From Pelorhabdus rhamnosifermentans (GTDB lineage Bacteria; Bacillota; Negativicutes; UMGS1260), in assembly GCF_018835585.1 (NCBI RefSeq), contig NZ_JAHGVE010000010.1:62001-126000 (forward strand): DNA of 64,000 nt. Reading direction: 5' to 3'. Below the pieces are notes generated by a model that saw only the letters and a list, made by a program, of their open reading frames with translations, did not search any database and had not been told where the DNA came from. The position numbers and the translations under genes were made by a program. Positions within the stretch are counted from its first letter, which is position 1, and each line of letters begins with the position of its first letter. Of this stretch, positions 33,619 through 41,915 are shown piece after piece.

Positions 33619-34262
33619 GTAGCGATATTTATAACATTAACTGGCTTGATATTATACCGCCAAGCATTAGCGGCGATCCGCAAGTACAGGCCATTAGTGC
33701 AGCTGTCACGCCCGAATTGCAACAGGTGAGCCAATCCATTCGCGAATGTATTATCTTGGCACGACTGGATGAGCTAGAAGAGTCCGTCGTAGACCTTTTA
33801 GCTTGGCAATACCATGTAGATTTTTATGATGCAGCTTTGCCGATTGATCAAAAAAGGAATCTTGTTCGGACTTCGATTGATGCCCACAGGCATAAAGGTA
33901 CGCCCTATGCGGTTGAACTTGTGGTTAAGGCAATTCTAAAAGATGCTATCGTGCAGGAATGGTTTGACTATGGTGGTGAACCATATTATTTTCGAGTTGT
34001 AAAAATTGGCGGCGATATGGTACAGCCAGAAGTCTACACGAAATTAAAAACAGCTATTAATATGGTGAAAAATACCCGATCATGGCTGGATGGTGTGTCG
34101 CTATATCGCGAAATGAGCAGTAATATTTATTATGGATTTTCGCAGAGCATTCATCAAAAAATTGACCTTTATCCGTCTGCGTTTAAAATGCCTAATGTGG
34201 AAACAGGGCAATATATGGGTGGTCTAATATCACTGCACAATAAAATTGAATTAACGGGGTGA
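33615..34262 (+). CDS. Tail protein I (baseplate)
   Basis: 215 aa, GTG overlapping the J stop. LDELEESVVDLLAWQYHVDF and RHKGTPYAVELVVKAIL are the hallmark of P2 gpI proteins, which attach the fibres to the baseplate wedge. The A+T-richer codon use matches the fibre genes that follow. Confidence 0.9.
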   Translation: MSSDIYNINWLDIIPPSISGDPQVQAISAAVTPELQQVSQSIRECIILARLDELEESVVDLLAWQYHVDFYDAALPIDQKRNLVRTSIDAHRHKGTPYAVELVVKAILKDAIVQEWFDYGGEPYYFRVVKIGGDMVQPEVYTKLKTAINMVKNTRSWLDGVSLYREMSSNIYYGFSQSIHQKIDLYPSAFKMPNVETGQYMGGLISLHNKIELTG

Positions 34263-34266
34263 GAAT

Positions 34267-35922
34267 ATGCCAAATTGGTCAGGAGGAATACTGACTACGA
34301 AAGGGCAGGCTTTGCAAGCAAAAGTGGATAGTGGTCAGGTCAAGCTGACACTAACCAAAATGAAAATTGGTTCAGGAGTGTTGGCAAGTGGCCAGAGTTT
34401 ATTAGAACTTACGGATTTGATTAGACCAGAGCAAAATATACCGATTAGCGGTGTTTCCGCGAACGGCAATATAGCAACCATAACCGGCGTGATAACCAAT
34501 TCGGGATTATTGGCCGGTTTTTATGTGCGTGAAATTGGAGTGTTTGCACAGGATTCGGACGTGGGGGAAATTCTCTATTCTGTAAATGTCGATGCGGCAC
34601 CAGATTATTTGCCGCCAGAAGGCAGTTCAATGGCTGTGTCAAGTGAATTTAATTATCACGTGGCTGTAAGTAACGCAGCAAATGTGACGGCCACAATTAG
34701 TATGAATGGTTTGGTAACAGTGGAGATTTTAGAGCAGCATACAAAACGCACAGATAACCCTCACAACGTAACTGCTGCTCAAGTAGGCGCTGAAACCCCA
34801 GCGGGCGCACAACAAAAAGCTGATACAGCCAAGGCAGCGTCAACTCAATACACTGATGCGAAAATGGCGGCTTTGGTAGCTGCTGCACCAGGGGCACTTG
34901 ATACACTTAAAGAATTGGCAGATGCCCTGGGCGATGATTCGAATTTTGCAACAACGATAACGAATGCACTGGCGGCGAAAGCAAATAAAACCGACATACC
35001 TACTACCCCGGCACAAGTAGGAGCAGCACCTGCTGATTATGGATTAGGGACACCCTCAGCAACATTTAATTATGATGCTAATTTATTATTGACTAATGGA
35101 TTTTACCAATCGGCATCTGCACTTTTGGCAAATTTACCAGATAATACCGCTACCTATTTTGTACAAGTAATAGGTAGCAATGGTGTTAATTATGCAAAAC
35201 AAATTGCTGCTAATGCATCCACAGGAGTTATGTATGCGAGGTCGTGTGTAAATGCTATTTGGTCTGTATGGAAGCAACTTGTTACAGGGGACGACTCCCG
35301 CCTATCTGATGCACGCCCTGCCAACGGCGGTAATGCGGATACAGTAGGACACTATAGTGTTGATAATCTGATGCGGGCTGGAACTACGTTACAAAACCAG
35401 AATGTAACGCAAGACAGAGGAAATGTTATTAATTCCTTAGTTCCTGATAGTAATACAGACTTGCCACCTGTATATACATACGGGACACTTTTAAATTTAA
35501 ACGGTGGGGCTGCCAAAGCAATGTTGTATATATCCCATCACGGAGAGGCCGCAATACAAGGCTGTTGGGATACTAACTGGACAGGATGGAAACAGCTTGC
35601 TACGACAGACCAAACAACATACATTACAGCTTCTGGCTCAGGCACAAATTATTACTGGCGTAAGTGGTCAAACGGGGATATAGAAATATGGGGTTCTGTC
35701 GCTACTACAGTTGGTGGCGCATCTCAACCTGTTTCATTTCCTATTGCCTTGAGCACTGTCGATACATTTTTGCATAATTTTTATGACACTGGTTGGCCAT
35801 CCGGATATATACTGCGAGCAATTAATATTTCGGGGGCGGGCTTTGAATATAACTGGGACGGTTTCAATACCAATGGATCAGGTAACTCGTGTAAAATTGC
35901 TTATTACGTAAAAGGAAGGTAA
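34267..35922 (+). CDS. Tail fibre protein
   Basis: 551 aa. The N-terminal domain (about 1-170: PNWSGGILTTKGQALQAKVD, FYVREIGVFAQD) is the P2-H/DUF3751-type baseplate anchor. Residues about 175-265 carry fibre repeats (DNPHNVTAAQVGA, TTPAQVGAAPADYGLG). The C-terminal part is a gp53-like receptor region (YYWRKWSNGDIEIWGSVATT). This protein should determine host recognition. A fibre-assembly-like gene follows. Confidence 0.88.
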   Translation: MPNWSGGILTTKGQALQAKVDSGQVKLTLTKMKIGSGVLASGQSLLELTDLIRPEQNIPISGVSANGNIATITGVITNSGLLAGFYVREIGVFAQDSDVGEILYSVNVDAAPDYLPPEGSSMAVSSEFNYHVAVSNAANVTATISMNGLVTVEILEQHTKRTDNPHNVTAAQVGAETPAGAQQKADTAKAASTQYTDAKMAALVAAAPGALDTLKELADALGDDSNFATTITNALAAKANKTDIPTTPAQVGAAPADYGLGTPSATFNYDANLLLTNGFYQSASALLANLPDNTATYFVQVIGSNGVNYAKQIAANASTGVMYARSCVNAIWSVWKQLVTGDDSRLSDARPANGGNADTVGHYSVDNLMRAGTTLQNQNVTQDRGNVINSLVPDSNTDLPPVYTYGTLLNLNGGAAKAMLYISHHGEAAIQGCWDTNWTGWKQLATTDQTTYITASGSGTNYYWRKWSNGDIEIWGSVATTVGGASQPVSFPIALSTVDTFLHNFYDTGWPSGYILRAINISGAGFEYNWDGFNTNGSGNSCKIAYYVKGR

Positions 35923-35926
35923 CTAT

Positions 35927-36469
35927 ATGAGATATTTTTTGCATTATAACCAGTCAGGCTTGATTATTGGCGCGCCATACTGTGACTTAGTTCATGGCAA
36001 GCCGATGTCTGTATACAACACAGAGCCAATTACTACGCAGACCCCAGAGTTTGATGATAAAGGCAATGCAGTTGTAGGCGACGATGGTAAGCCATCCATG
36101 AAGACGGTAACGCAGGCCATAGGCACAGTACAAACAGGCACAACGATTGACCTATCCGCTATTCCTGCACCGTATGCCGAAATTACCGAGGCCGAGCACG
36201 ATGACTGGATGCAGAATCAAGCCACTCGTAAAGTTGATGTGACTACGAAAAAACTTATAGAATATACGCCGCCTGCTGTTGTGCTGACTGCTACTGAAAA
36301 AATCGCTGCACTTGATGCGGAATATCAGCCGCAGTTTTCTGCTTTGGCTCAGTCGCTTGGCCTTGCCACATTAGACGGCAATCAAACAGTTATAGACGGT
36401 ATCAAGTCCGATTATACGGCTCTCAAAACCGAGTACAACGCCAAACGGGAGGCGATAGCCAATGGTTAA
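35927..36469 (+). CDS. Tail fibre-associated protein
   Basis: 180 aa, RYFLHYNQSGLIIGAPYCDL at the N-terminus and a helical C-terminal third (EKIAALDAEYQPQFSALAQS, SDYTALKTEYNAKREAIANG). Gene order suggests a fibre assembly or fibre-tip role; similarity to classic Tfa chaperones is not obvious. Ribosome-binding site AAGGAAGG precedes the ATG. Confidence 0.6.
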   Translation: MRYFLHYNQSGLIIGAPYCDLVHGKPMSVYNTEPITTQTPEFDDKGNAVVGDDGKPSMKTVTQAIGTVQTGTTIDLSAIPAPYAEITEAEHDDWMQNQATRKVDVTTKKLIEYTPPAVVLTATEKIAALDAEYQPQFSALAQSLGLATLDGNQTVIDGIKSDYTALKTEYNAKREAIANG

Positions 36470-36629
36470 TGGATTTAAAATTATCTGCTCCAATTGTGGA
36501 AAGGAAATTATTTTAACTGATGACAATTACATTAACGATGATATATGCTTCCAAGTTAGAAGCTATGATGAATCAGATAATTATGCTGTTCTTGAATGTA
36601 GCTGTGGTAATTCAGTTGAAAACACTTAG
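36462..36629 (+). CDS. Small zinc-ribbon protein (late)
   Basis: 55 aa, ATG 36462 after GGGAGGCGATAGCC, overlapping the previous gene by eight bases. CSNC near the N-terminus and CSC near the C-terminus (LECSCGNSVENT) with about 30 residues between suggest a zinc site. Function unknown. Confidence 0.6.
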   Translation: MVNGFKIICSNCGKEIILTDDNYINDDICFQVRSYDESDNYAVLECSCGNSVENT

Positions 36630-36643
36630 AAGGAGGCGATAGC

Positions 36644-36769
36644 ATGACGAAACGTTGCTTTATTTGTGGGGCGAAGGAAGATAGCCAAGGTTATTGCACA
36701 AATGCGGATTGTCCGCGTAAGGCACCAGCAGCTCAGACAACTACAACCGCAACACCGACACAATCATAA
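36644..36769 (+). CDS. Small Cys-rich protein with Thr/Ala tail
   Basis: 41 aa, ATG after AAGGAGGCGATAGC, the same 12-base start context as the previous gene. KRCFICGAKE and YCTNADCPRK give four Cys residues for a zinc knuckle; the tail is Thr/Pro-rich and disordered. Function unknown. Confidence 0.55.
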   Translation: MTKRCFICGAKEDSQGYCTNADCPRKAPAAQTTTTATPTQS

Positions 36770-36812
36770 TACCGCGTAGGCGGCTATTTTTATTTTCTGG
36801 GGAGGGCGAGGC

Positions 36813-37115
36813 GTGGATGTATCAGAGGCAACATTGCAAGAATTATTTACCTTGATCAGGCAGAACAATGAAAAAACTAATGAAGTCGATAAAAAAGTCA
36901 CGGAGCTGGTTGCAAAAACAAGCGAAAAAGACCGAGCCTGTGAAAAGCATGATAAGACAACGGAGAATCATGAGAATCGCATATATGGTCTTGAGTTGTG
37001 GCGAGCAGCACAAGGGGGCATAACTGGGTTCTTATGGAGAGTCTTTCCTTTGCTATTATCAGCCATTTCAGTAGCGTTAGCCGCATATGCCGTTACACAT
37101 GGAGGGCATGGGTGA
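36813..37115 (+). CDS. Holin-associated protein (XhlA-like layout)
   Basis: 100 aa, GTG after GGGAGGGCGAGG. The N-terminal two-thirds form a charged coiled coil (TLIRQNNEKTNEVDKKVTEL); the C-terminus has one membrane span (VFPLLLSAISVALAAYAV). This matches XhlA/hemolysin-XhlA-type proteins placed before phage holins. It overlaps the holin gene start. Confidence 0.7.
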   Translation: MDVSEATLQELFTLIRQNNEKTNEVDKKVTELVAKTSEKDRACEKHDKTTENHENRIYGLELWRAAQGGITGFLWRVFPLLLSAISVALAAYAVTHGGHG

Positions 37116-37363
37116 TGAACAAAATACAGCAATACCTCATTGAGGCAATCGTAGCGGCATTTATGCTGCTATTTTTATTTTGGGCTATTGGTTATTGGGG
37201 CAATGCGCTCTATGGAATGAAGTTTGAGTTGAAAAGCTGCTGGGATGGTTTTACCACCCTGGGCGGTGCGGGGGTTTTGGCTATGATTAAGTACATCATG
37301 GACAGCTGGAAAAATAGCGACGATGGTAAAAATCCATATCAAAACGATGGAGGTAATAAATAA
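37115..37363 (+). CDS. Putative holin
   Basis: 82 aa from ATG 37115 (ATGGAGGGCATGG upstream). Two hydrophobic segments: IVAAFMLLFLFWAIGYWG (about 11-28) and LGGAGVLAMIKYIM (about 50-63), followed by a charged tail (DSWKNSDDGKNPYQND), typical of small holins. Position between the XhlA-like protein and the endolysin supports it. Confidence 0.72.
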   Translation: MNKIQQYLIEAIVAAFMLLFLFWAIGYWGNALYGMKFELKSCWDGFTTLGGAGVLAMIKYIMDSWKNSDDGKNPYQNDGGNK

Positions 37364-37364
37364 A

Positions 37365-37973
37365 ATGACGAACGAAGAATTAGCTAAAGAAATCGCCCTT
37401 GGAATTATCAATACCGGTGTAGAGGGGGGCTACGACAACGTTTGCTGCAGCACAGCCGGAGAGTATCCCTGCATGGGAGTGTCATCCTGGGAAGGTATTG
37501 GCGGCCGGGGTGATGCATTGCTATCCATGATCGATAGCGGTGAAAAGTTTATCGGTCGTACTTATTCTGACATCCGAGACAGCGGCGAGATTGAAGAACT
37601 GGCAGAGCTGCTAAATTCAGACCAAGGACAGGCAGCACAGCAGAATATTTTAGCGCAGGATTGTCTTGATTTGTATGTGCCAGTATTAAATCAGGTGGAA
37701 AACCTTGATGATAGCCGTTGCTTTATTTACGCGGGTATTTGGTGCCCAACCTCTCAGAATGTGGTAAAAATCTTTTTACGTAATCGACAAGATAATTATG
37801 ACATCCGTAATCTGGATAAGGTTAGGCAGATTTTCCGTGATCAATATTGCGTTGCGGCTGATGTCGGTAGCGAATACGCAGAAGGGTACGCCAATAGGGC
37901 GAATAATACGTTTGACTATGTATCGAGTTTGGATTTAACTACTGGCTACGGCGTGTCCGAATATCGAGCATAG
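37365..37973 (+). CDS. Putative endolysin (lysozyme-like)
   Basis: 202 aa from ATG 37365 with TGGAGGTAATAA upstream; an earlier in-frame ATG is possible. INTGVEGGYDNVCCSTAGEY and MGVSSWEGIGGRGDALLSMI recall the catalytic-Glu and G-x-S-W regions of lysozyme-like muramidases. No signal peptide is present, fitting holin-dependent release. Assignment rests on motif resemblance and cassette position. Confidence 0.62.
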   Translation: MTNEELAKEIALGIINTGVEGGYDNVCCSTAGEYPCMGVSSWEGIGGRGDALLSMIDSGEKFIGRTYSDIRDSGEIEELAELLNSDQGQAAQQNILAQDCLDLYVPVLNQVENLDDSRCFIYAGIWCPTSQNVVKIFLRNRQDNYDIRNLDKVRQIFRDQYCVAADVGSEYAEGYANRANNTFDYVSSLDLTTGYGVSEYRA

Positions 37974-38086
37974 TCTATTGACCGAAGACAAAAACGGTAA
38001 ATACAGGCGCCCATGCGCACTGATCGGGGCTGGTATTTTCCAATTTGTCCATTATAAAAAGACAAAAATGAAGGGAAGAATCAAAA

Positions 38087-38590
38087 ATGAAAAGTTATAC
38101 TCAGACCGAAATTGAAGGAATGACGCAGGACCAATTAAAGGCGGCGCTCATTGAAGCACAGGCCAGTAAGACGGATGTTACAGGTATAGCTGTAGATGAT
38201 ACAGATAACACTGAGCAGACAGCAAATATGACAGCGATGGCTACCAGTCAGGCTACTGCTACTGATACACAGCAGACCGCAGCCCCAGCCACAGAACCGA
38301 CGCCGCTCGAAAAATTAACTGCAAAGATTGATGATTTGGAGGCGGACGGAACCGGCTTGTATGACGCAGCCATCTCGGTACTTAAGCAGCAACGTGACAC
38401 AATGATTGCGGATGCGAAAGCTGTTGTTGACGAGGCAGAAAGCAGTGTCAAAACAGGCGTACAAGGAACCGAGACAGAAGTAAAGTCTTTCTGGCAGCAA
38501 TACGGAAACGGTATTGCTCAAGGTGCGAAAGTGTTTTTGCTGGCCTATATTGCCACTGTTATTACTGGTAGAGTATTGGGGTTGATGTAA
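38087..38590 (+). CDS. C-tail-anchored protein in the lysis cassette
   Basis: 167 aa, ATG after GAAGGGAAG. The first 110 residues are Thr/Ala/Gln-rich and acidic (MATSQATATDTQQTAAPATE), probably extended; a helical part follows, then a C-terminal span (VFLLAYIATVITGRVLGL). Unknown family. It is next to the spanin-like gene, so a lysis role or virion-associated role is possible. Confidence 0.55.
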   Translation: MKSYTQTEIEGMTQDQLKAALIEAQASKTDVTGIAVDDTDNTEQTANMTAMATSQATATDTQQTAAPATEPTPLEKLTAKIDDLEADGTGLYDAAISVLKQQRDTMIADAKAVVDEAESSVKTGVQGTETEVKSFWQQYGNGIAQGAKVFLLAYIATVITGRVLGLM

Positions 38591-39208
38591 TTGAATGACA
38601 TAAGAAATTTTATTACGGAGCACAAGAGAACGCTGATTATTGGCGGTCTCATTTTATTGCTGATTGTTGTTTATTTCCTAGGTCGTAATCATGCTACTAT
38701 AGCGACACAGGAGTCCCAGCCTGTGCAGATACCACAGGAGTTACTAAACAATATTAATGCTTTGCAAAATAAGCTTGATTTATCAGAACAAAATACACGG
38801 TTACTGGCCAGTGCACTCGATAAAATAAAAGCCAGACAGATTGCGCCAGTGGCTAATTATTACGTGACAGCCCCAACAATAGAGAAAGCCGCTGATGTTA
38901 TTCAGCAACAGATTAAAGATAATGACCCGACATTACCGCCTGCTGCGCTCGAAAAGACGGATAAAACCGTTGTTGCGCCAATTACAAAAGATTTAACGGG
39001 GAATACGCTGCCAACTGATCAGCAGAAAGTAGACGTATATAAGATTGATTTACGTAAGGACCATAGAATTAAAATTGGTGCCACTATAGTGGACAGTAAA
39101 GCCTATGCGGCAGTTGGATATGAGCAGGGGCGGTTCGAAGCAGTTGCACATGCTGATGGTAAGAATGTAAAAGGCGGTACTGTGATGTGGAATGCAATTG
39201 AATGGTAA
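38591..39208 (+). CDS. Spanin-like periplasmic protein with N-terminal anchor
   Basis: 205 aa, TTG start directly after the previous stop. One N-terminal span (TLIIGGLILLLIVVYFLG, about 14-31) is followed by a coiled-coil stretch (QELLNNINALQNKLDLSEQN) and a C-terminal globular region (RIKIGATIVDSKAYAAVGYE). This topology equals that of inner-membrane spanins, which finish lysis in cells with an outer membrane. No lipoprotein o-spanin gene is seen beside it, so the call is tentative. Confidence 0.5.
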   Translation: MNDIRNFITEHKRTLIIGGLILLLIVVYFLGRNHATIATQESQPVQIPQELLNNINALQNKLDLSEQNTRLLASALDKIKARQIAPVANYYVTAPTIEKAADVIQQQIKDNDPTLPPAALEKTDKTVVAPITKDLTGNTLPTDQQKVDVYKIDLRKDHRIKIGATIVDSKAYAAVGYEQGRFEAVAHADGKNVKGGTVMWNAIEW

Positions 39209-39269
39209 TTTTAATGCCACGCCGTAATCCGGGTGCAGGTGTAGACGCTACTGTACAGAAATAATTCTT

Positions 39270-39309
39270 GCCCCTATTCTAGATTAGGCTAGGACAGGGG
39301 CTTTTTATT
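39270..39309 (+). terminator. Terminator of the late operon
   Basis: GCCCCTATTCTAG and CTAGGACAGGGGC form a long stem followed by TTTTTATTT. A related hairpin recurs at 40466 after the next gene. Confidence 0.9.
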
Positions 39310-39350
39310 TGTCTGTTTTTATTTTAAATTTACTATAACTGATAATTAAA

Positions 39351-39379
39351 TTGACAATTGGGTATAATAAAGTTACAAT
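39351..39379 (+). promoter_or_regulatory. Promoter for the HTH-GHKL-STAS-like gene
   Basis: TTGACA (39351-39356) and TACAAT (39374-39379) are 17 bases apart, 25 bases before the ATG at 39404. It is independent of the late operon, as expected for a cargo gene expressed in the lysogen. Confidence 0.75.
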
Positions 39380-39403
39380 TAATGCCTAAGGGGGGTGTTT
39401 AAA

Positions 39404-40444
39404 ATGTCACTCGCTGTTGATAAGCGTCAAGGAATATTAGAATACTTGCTGAAAGAAATTAAGAAGAACAACACTTCTCTGGTTTTAGCGACAAGCCAAC
39501 AGTTTAAAATATCTAAACAATCCATTTATAGATATATTTCTCATCTAGCTGAAAATGGGCAAATATTAGTAACTAAAAATGGAAGATATAATAGTTACAA
39601 ACTTGTGAGAAAGCAAAAGATTTTTGATTATAAAACTAAAGGATTACAAGAAGATATAGTATGGGCAAATGATATCTTACCAGTAATAAAAGATTCTATA
39701 CCTAAGAATGTTTTAAATGCATGCAATTATGGATTTACGGAAATCCTAAATAATACAATTGATCATTCTGGAGCTAAGGAGGTTCAAGTTGTATTAACAA
39801 TAGATCCTGTTTCAATTGAATTTGCGATTCTTGATGCTGGTGTGGGGATATTTAACAAAATTCAAAAATCATTAGGCTTGGATAATCCGAAACAGTCTAT
39901 TTTGGAATTAGCAAAAGGAAAATTCACCACAGATCCAGACAATCATTCTGGAGAAGGAATTTTTTTTACATCACGAATTTTTGATAGTTTTTATATACAT
40001 TCTGATGAATTACAATTTCTGTCTGGCAGAAATAATGGTCCAGACTATCTATTCGAAGATAAAAAATCATTTGAAGGAACGTGCGTTATGATGGAAATTA
40101 ATAAAGATTCTGACGTAAATACTCAAAAAGTTTTTGATGAGTTTACAGCAATAGATGACGATTATGGTTTTACTAAAACACACATTCCTGTACGTTTAGC
40201 TGAACACGAAGGCGAATTATTAGTATCTAGGTCACAAGCAAAACGATTGGCACATCGTTTTGAACATTTTAAGGAAGTTGTGCTTGATTTTAAAGACGTA
40301 ACCGAAATTGGTCAGGCATTTGCTGATGAATTGTTTAGGGTATTTAATGCTGCTCATCCGGAAGTTAAACTTTATCCAATTAATATGTCTAAAGAGGTTC
40401 AAAAAATGGTTTTTCGAGTACTACCGAGCAATTATGCTAATTAA
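39404..40444 (+). CDS. HTH - GHKL ATPase - STAS-like (DUF4325) protein
   Basis: 346 aa from ATG 39404 (AAGGGGGG upstream). Residues about 5-65 form a winged HTH (ATSQQFKISKQSIYRYISHL). About 85-235 is a GHKL ATPase domain with N-box GFTEILNNTIDHSG (Glu113, Asn117), G1 box LDAGVGIF and a HSGEGIF lid. About 260-340 is an STAS-like/DUF4325 domain (LVSRSQAKRL, VVLDFKDVTEIGQAFADEL). No histidine-kinase H-box is present. The combination resembles anti-sigma/anti-anti-sigma logic in one chain; its role in the phage is unknown. Confidence 0.82.
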   Translation: MSLAVDKRQGILEYLLKEIKKNNTSLVLATSQQFKISKQSIYRYISHLAENGQILVTKNGRYNSYKLVRKQKIFDYKTKGLQEDIVWANDILPVIKDSIPKNVLNACNYGFTEILNNTIDHSGAKEVQVVLTIDPVSIEFAILDAGVGIFNKIQKSLGLDNPKQSILELAKGKFTTDPDNHSGEGIFFTSRIFDSFYIHSDELQFLSGRNNGPDYLFEDKKSFEGTCVMMEINKDSDVNTQKVFDEFTAIDDDYGFTKTHIPVRLAEHEGELLVSRSQAKRLAHRFEHFKEVVLDFKDVTEIGQAFADELFRVFNAAHPEVKLYPINMSKEVQKMVFRVLPSNYAN

Positions 40445-40465
40445 TTTCTCTTTGTAGTAAAGCAT

Positions 40466-40506
40466 AGCCCCTATCTTGACTTAGGTCATGGTAGGGGCTT
40501 TTTTTC
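40466..40506 (+). terminator. Terminator after the HTH-GHKL-STAS-like gene
   Basis: AGCCCCTATC pairs with GGTAGGGGCT and is followed by seven or more T. Over the 34 stem-loop bases it shares 24 with the terminator at 39270, so the cargo gene is framed by related terminators. Confidence 0.9.
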
Positions 40507-40710
40507 TAGACAAATAAAATAACTGTTGGTGCCATTATAATGGTGAGGTCTTCGTTGAGAAGCGATTGTGAAAATGAAAAATACCGTCTGGTAGCGTAAT
40601 GTTACTGGGCAGCATTTTTTTGCAATTGAAGATTATAAGACTTTTTTTCTTGCTTTTCAATTTATGATTGAAGTATGTCAATTATAAAAGTGAGGTGATA
40701 TTAATGAACC

Positions 40711-40911
40711 GTGATTGTGGCGGCAGTATGTTCGATTTTGATTTTGTATCTTGCTAACAATTTAATTGAACATATCGAAACCAATTCGCACCATCGAGTA
40801 GCCAAGGTGCAAGAAATTCTGAAAGATGATTTAGGGGCATCAGATATGCTGTCCCTAAAGGATTGCCCATTCTCCGACATATGCTGGGGATGGGCATTTT
40901 TGTTTAATTGA
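40711..40911 (+). CDS. Small membrane protein (doubtful)
   Basis: 66 aa from GTG 40711; residues 1-16 (IVAAVCSILILYLANN) form one span. AGTGAGGTGAT lies upstream but is shared with an ATG at 40704 that opens a different frame stopping after 16 residues. The last third of this frame runs through a strong terminator (40864-40903), which argues against the full length being translated. Confidence 0.3.
   Translation: MIVAAVCSILILYLANNLIEHIETNSHHRVAKVQEILKDDLGASDMLSLKDCPFSDICWGWAFLFN
40864..40903 (+). terminator. Terminator upstream of the HEPN-like gene
   Basis: TGCCCATTCTCC pairs with GGGGATGGGCA and is followed by TTTTTG. It separates the small doubtful gene from the next one. Confidence 0.8.
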
Positions 40912-40986
40912 TTATATACAATTATAGAGGAAATGGTGATAATTATTAGAAATGTATTTAAATAAGTAGTGGGAAGGAGAAATATT

Positions 40987-41505
40987 ATGGATGATAACTA
41001 TAATAATTCTGTCAGAGCTGCGCAAGAGATTCATGAAAAGGCACGATATTTTAGAGGGCGATTTCTAAACTCCGTTGCTGTAATTGAGCGAGAAATTGCC
41101 TTGATTTTGACAGATTATTTCTGTACTTCAGATCAAGTGAAAAAAGAATTGTTTTTTATAAATATTGCGACTGCTCCATTTTTAACTCTAAATAATAAAA
41201 AAGATATTCTTATTAAAATAGTTAGGAAGGATTATCCGCGATATTGGAGTGAAAATGAAAAAATATTGAGATATTTGGACAATATCATGCGTTTTAGAAA
41301 TAAGCTTGCTCATTCTGTTGTCGACGTTTCGGAAGACGCCTTAAAGAGGCCGTTGGAAAACGGTGTGGGCTTTATTGAGTGGGATAAAGGAGAACCAATT
41401 ACTGATGCGCAGTTTCAAGATTGGGAAATTAAAGTAAACGCAGTTTCCTCATGTCTTAGTGACATAAAACATCTACTTCCTTTTAAAGAAAAAGCTTGCG
41501 TATAA
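40987..41505 (+). CDS. HEPN-like protein
   Basis: 172 aa from ATG 40987 with GGGAAGGAG upstream. The chain appears all-helical, and MRFRNKLAHSVVD carries Arg104 and His109 in the R-x4-6-H pattern (RNxxAH) of HEPN ribonuclease domains. HEPN proteins are frequent in toxin-antitoxin and abortive-infection systems. No obvious nucleotidyltransferase partner follows; instead a broken OmpH-like frame does. Confidence 0.55.
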   Translation: MDDNYNNSVRAAQEIHEKARYFRGRFLNSVAVIEREIALILTDYFCTSDQVKKELFFINIATAPFLTLNNKKDILIKIVRKDYPRYWSENEKILRYLDNIMRFRNKLAHSVVDVSEDALKRPLENGVGFIEWDKGEPITDAQFQDWEIKVNAVSSCLSDIKHLLPFKEKACV

Positions 41506-41776
41506 CGATCATAATGAGAAGGCTAAAGCATTAACTATTATATTAGATCAAGAAAAGGAAAATCTTACTTCGGAAGAATTCGAGAACAAAAAGGAAGAGT
41601 CTAAGCAAGAGCTTATTGAGTTTCAAAAAGAAATTGGAAAACAAATAGAGAAAAGTTTAAAACAAGCGATGGCAAAAGTAGCTAAAGATAAGAATTTAGG
41701 TGCAATATTTTATAAGGGTTCTGTAACATTCGGTGGTATTGATGTAACCTTAGATGTTATGAACAGTATAGAATAG
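41468..41776 (+). pseudogene. OmpH/Skp-like periplasmic chaperone remnant
   Basis: An open stretch without any usable start ends at TAG 41774-41776. It encodes NEKAKALTIILDQEKENLTS, a charged helical arm and YKGSVTFGGIDVTLDVMNSI. The latter matches the C-terminus of OmpH/Skp proteins, which usually reads close to GG-x-DIT-x-x-V. The N-terminal half including signal peptide is missing, and the frame begins inside the HEPN-like gene. It is likely host-derived debris of an outer-membrane-assembly gene. Confidence 0.6.
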
Positions 41777-41915
41777 AGGATAGTCTGAACTCATAAGCAA
41801 GCACCAGTAAAAACCTTAGTATTATCATCTGTGTTTATAAAAGTAGTATAAAAATCTCATTTTCTTACCATTGGAATTTATTTGCAGGGCAATTATGGAG
41901 CCCTGGCTGCTGCGT

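Noticed and set aside
39215-39265. 16-residue frame MPRRNPGAGVDATVQK after the spanin-like gene
   Set aside because: Very short, no ribosome-binding site, and followed directly by the late terminator.
39351-39368. TTGACA followed by TATAAT six bases later before the HTH-GHKL-STAS-like gene
   Set aside because: The spacing is impossible for one promoter; TACAAT at 39374 gives the correct 17-base spacing.
40560-40640. Possible hairpin or small RNA before the small membrane frame
   Set aside because: Partial self-complementarity only (GGTAGCGTAA with TTACTGG); no clear promoter or terminator pair.
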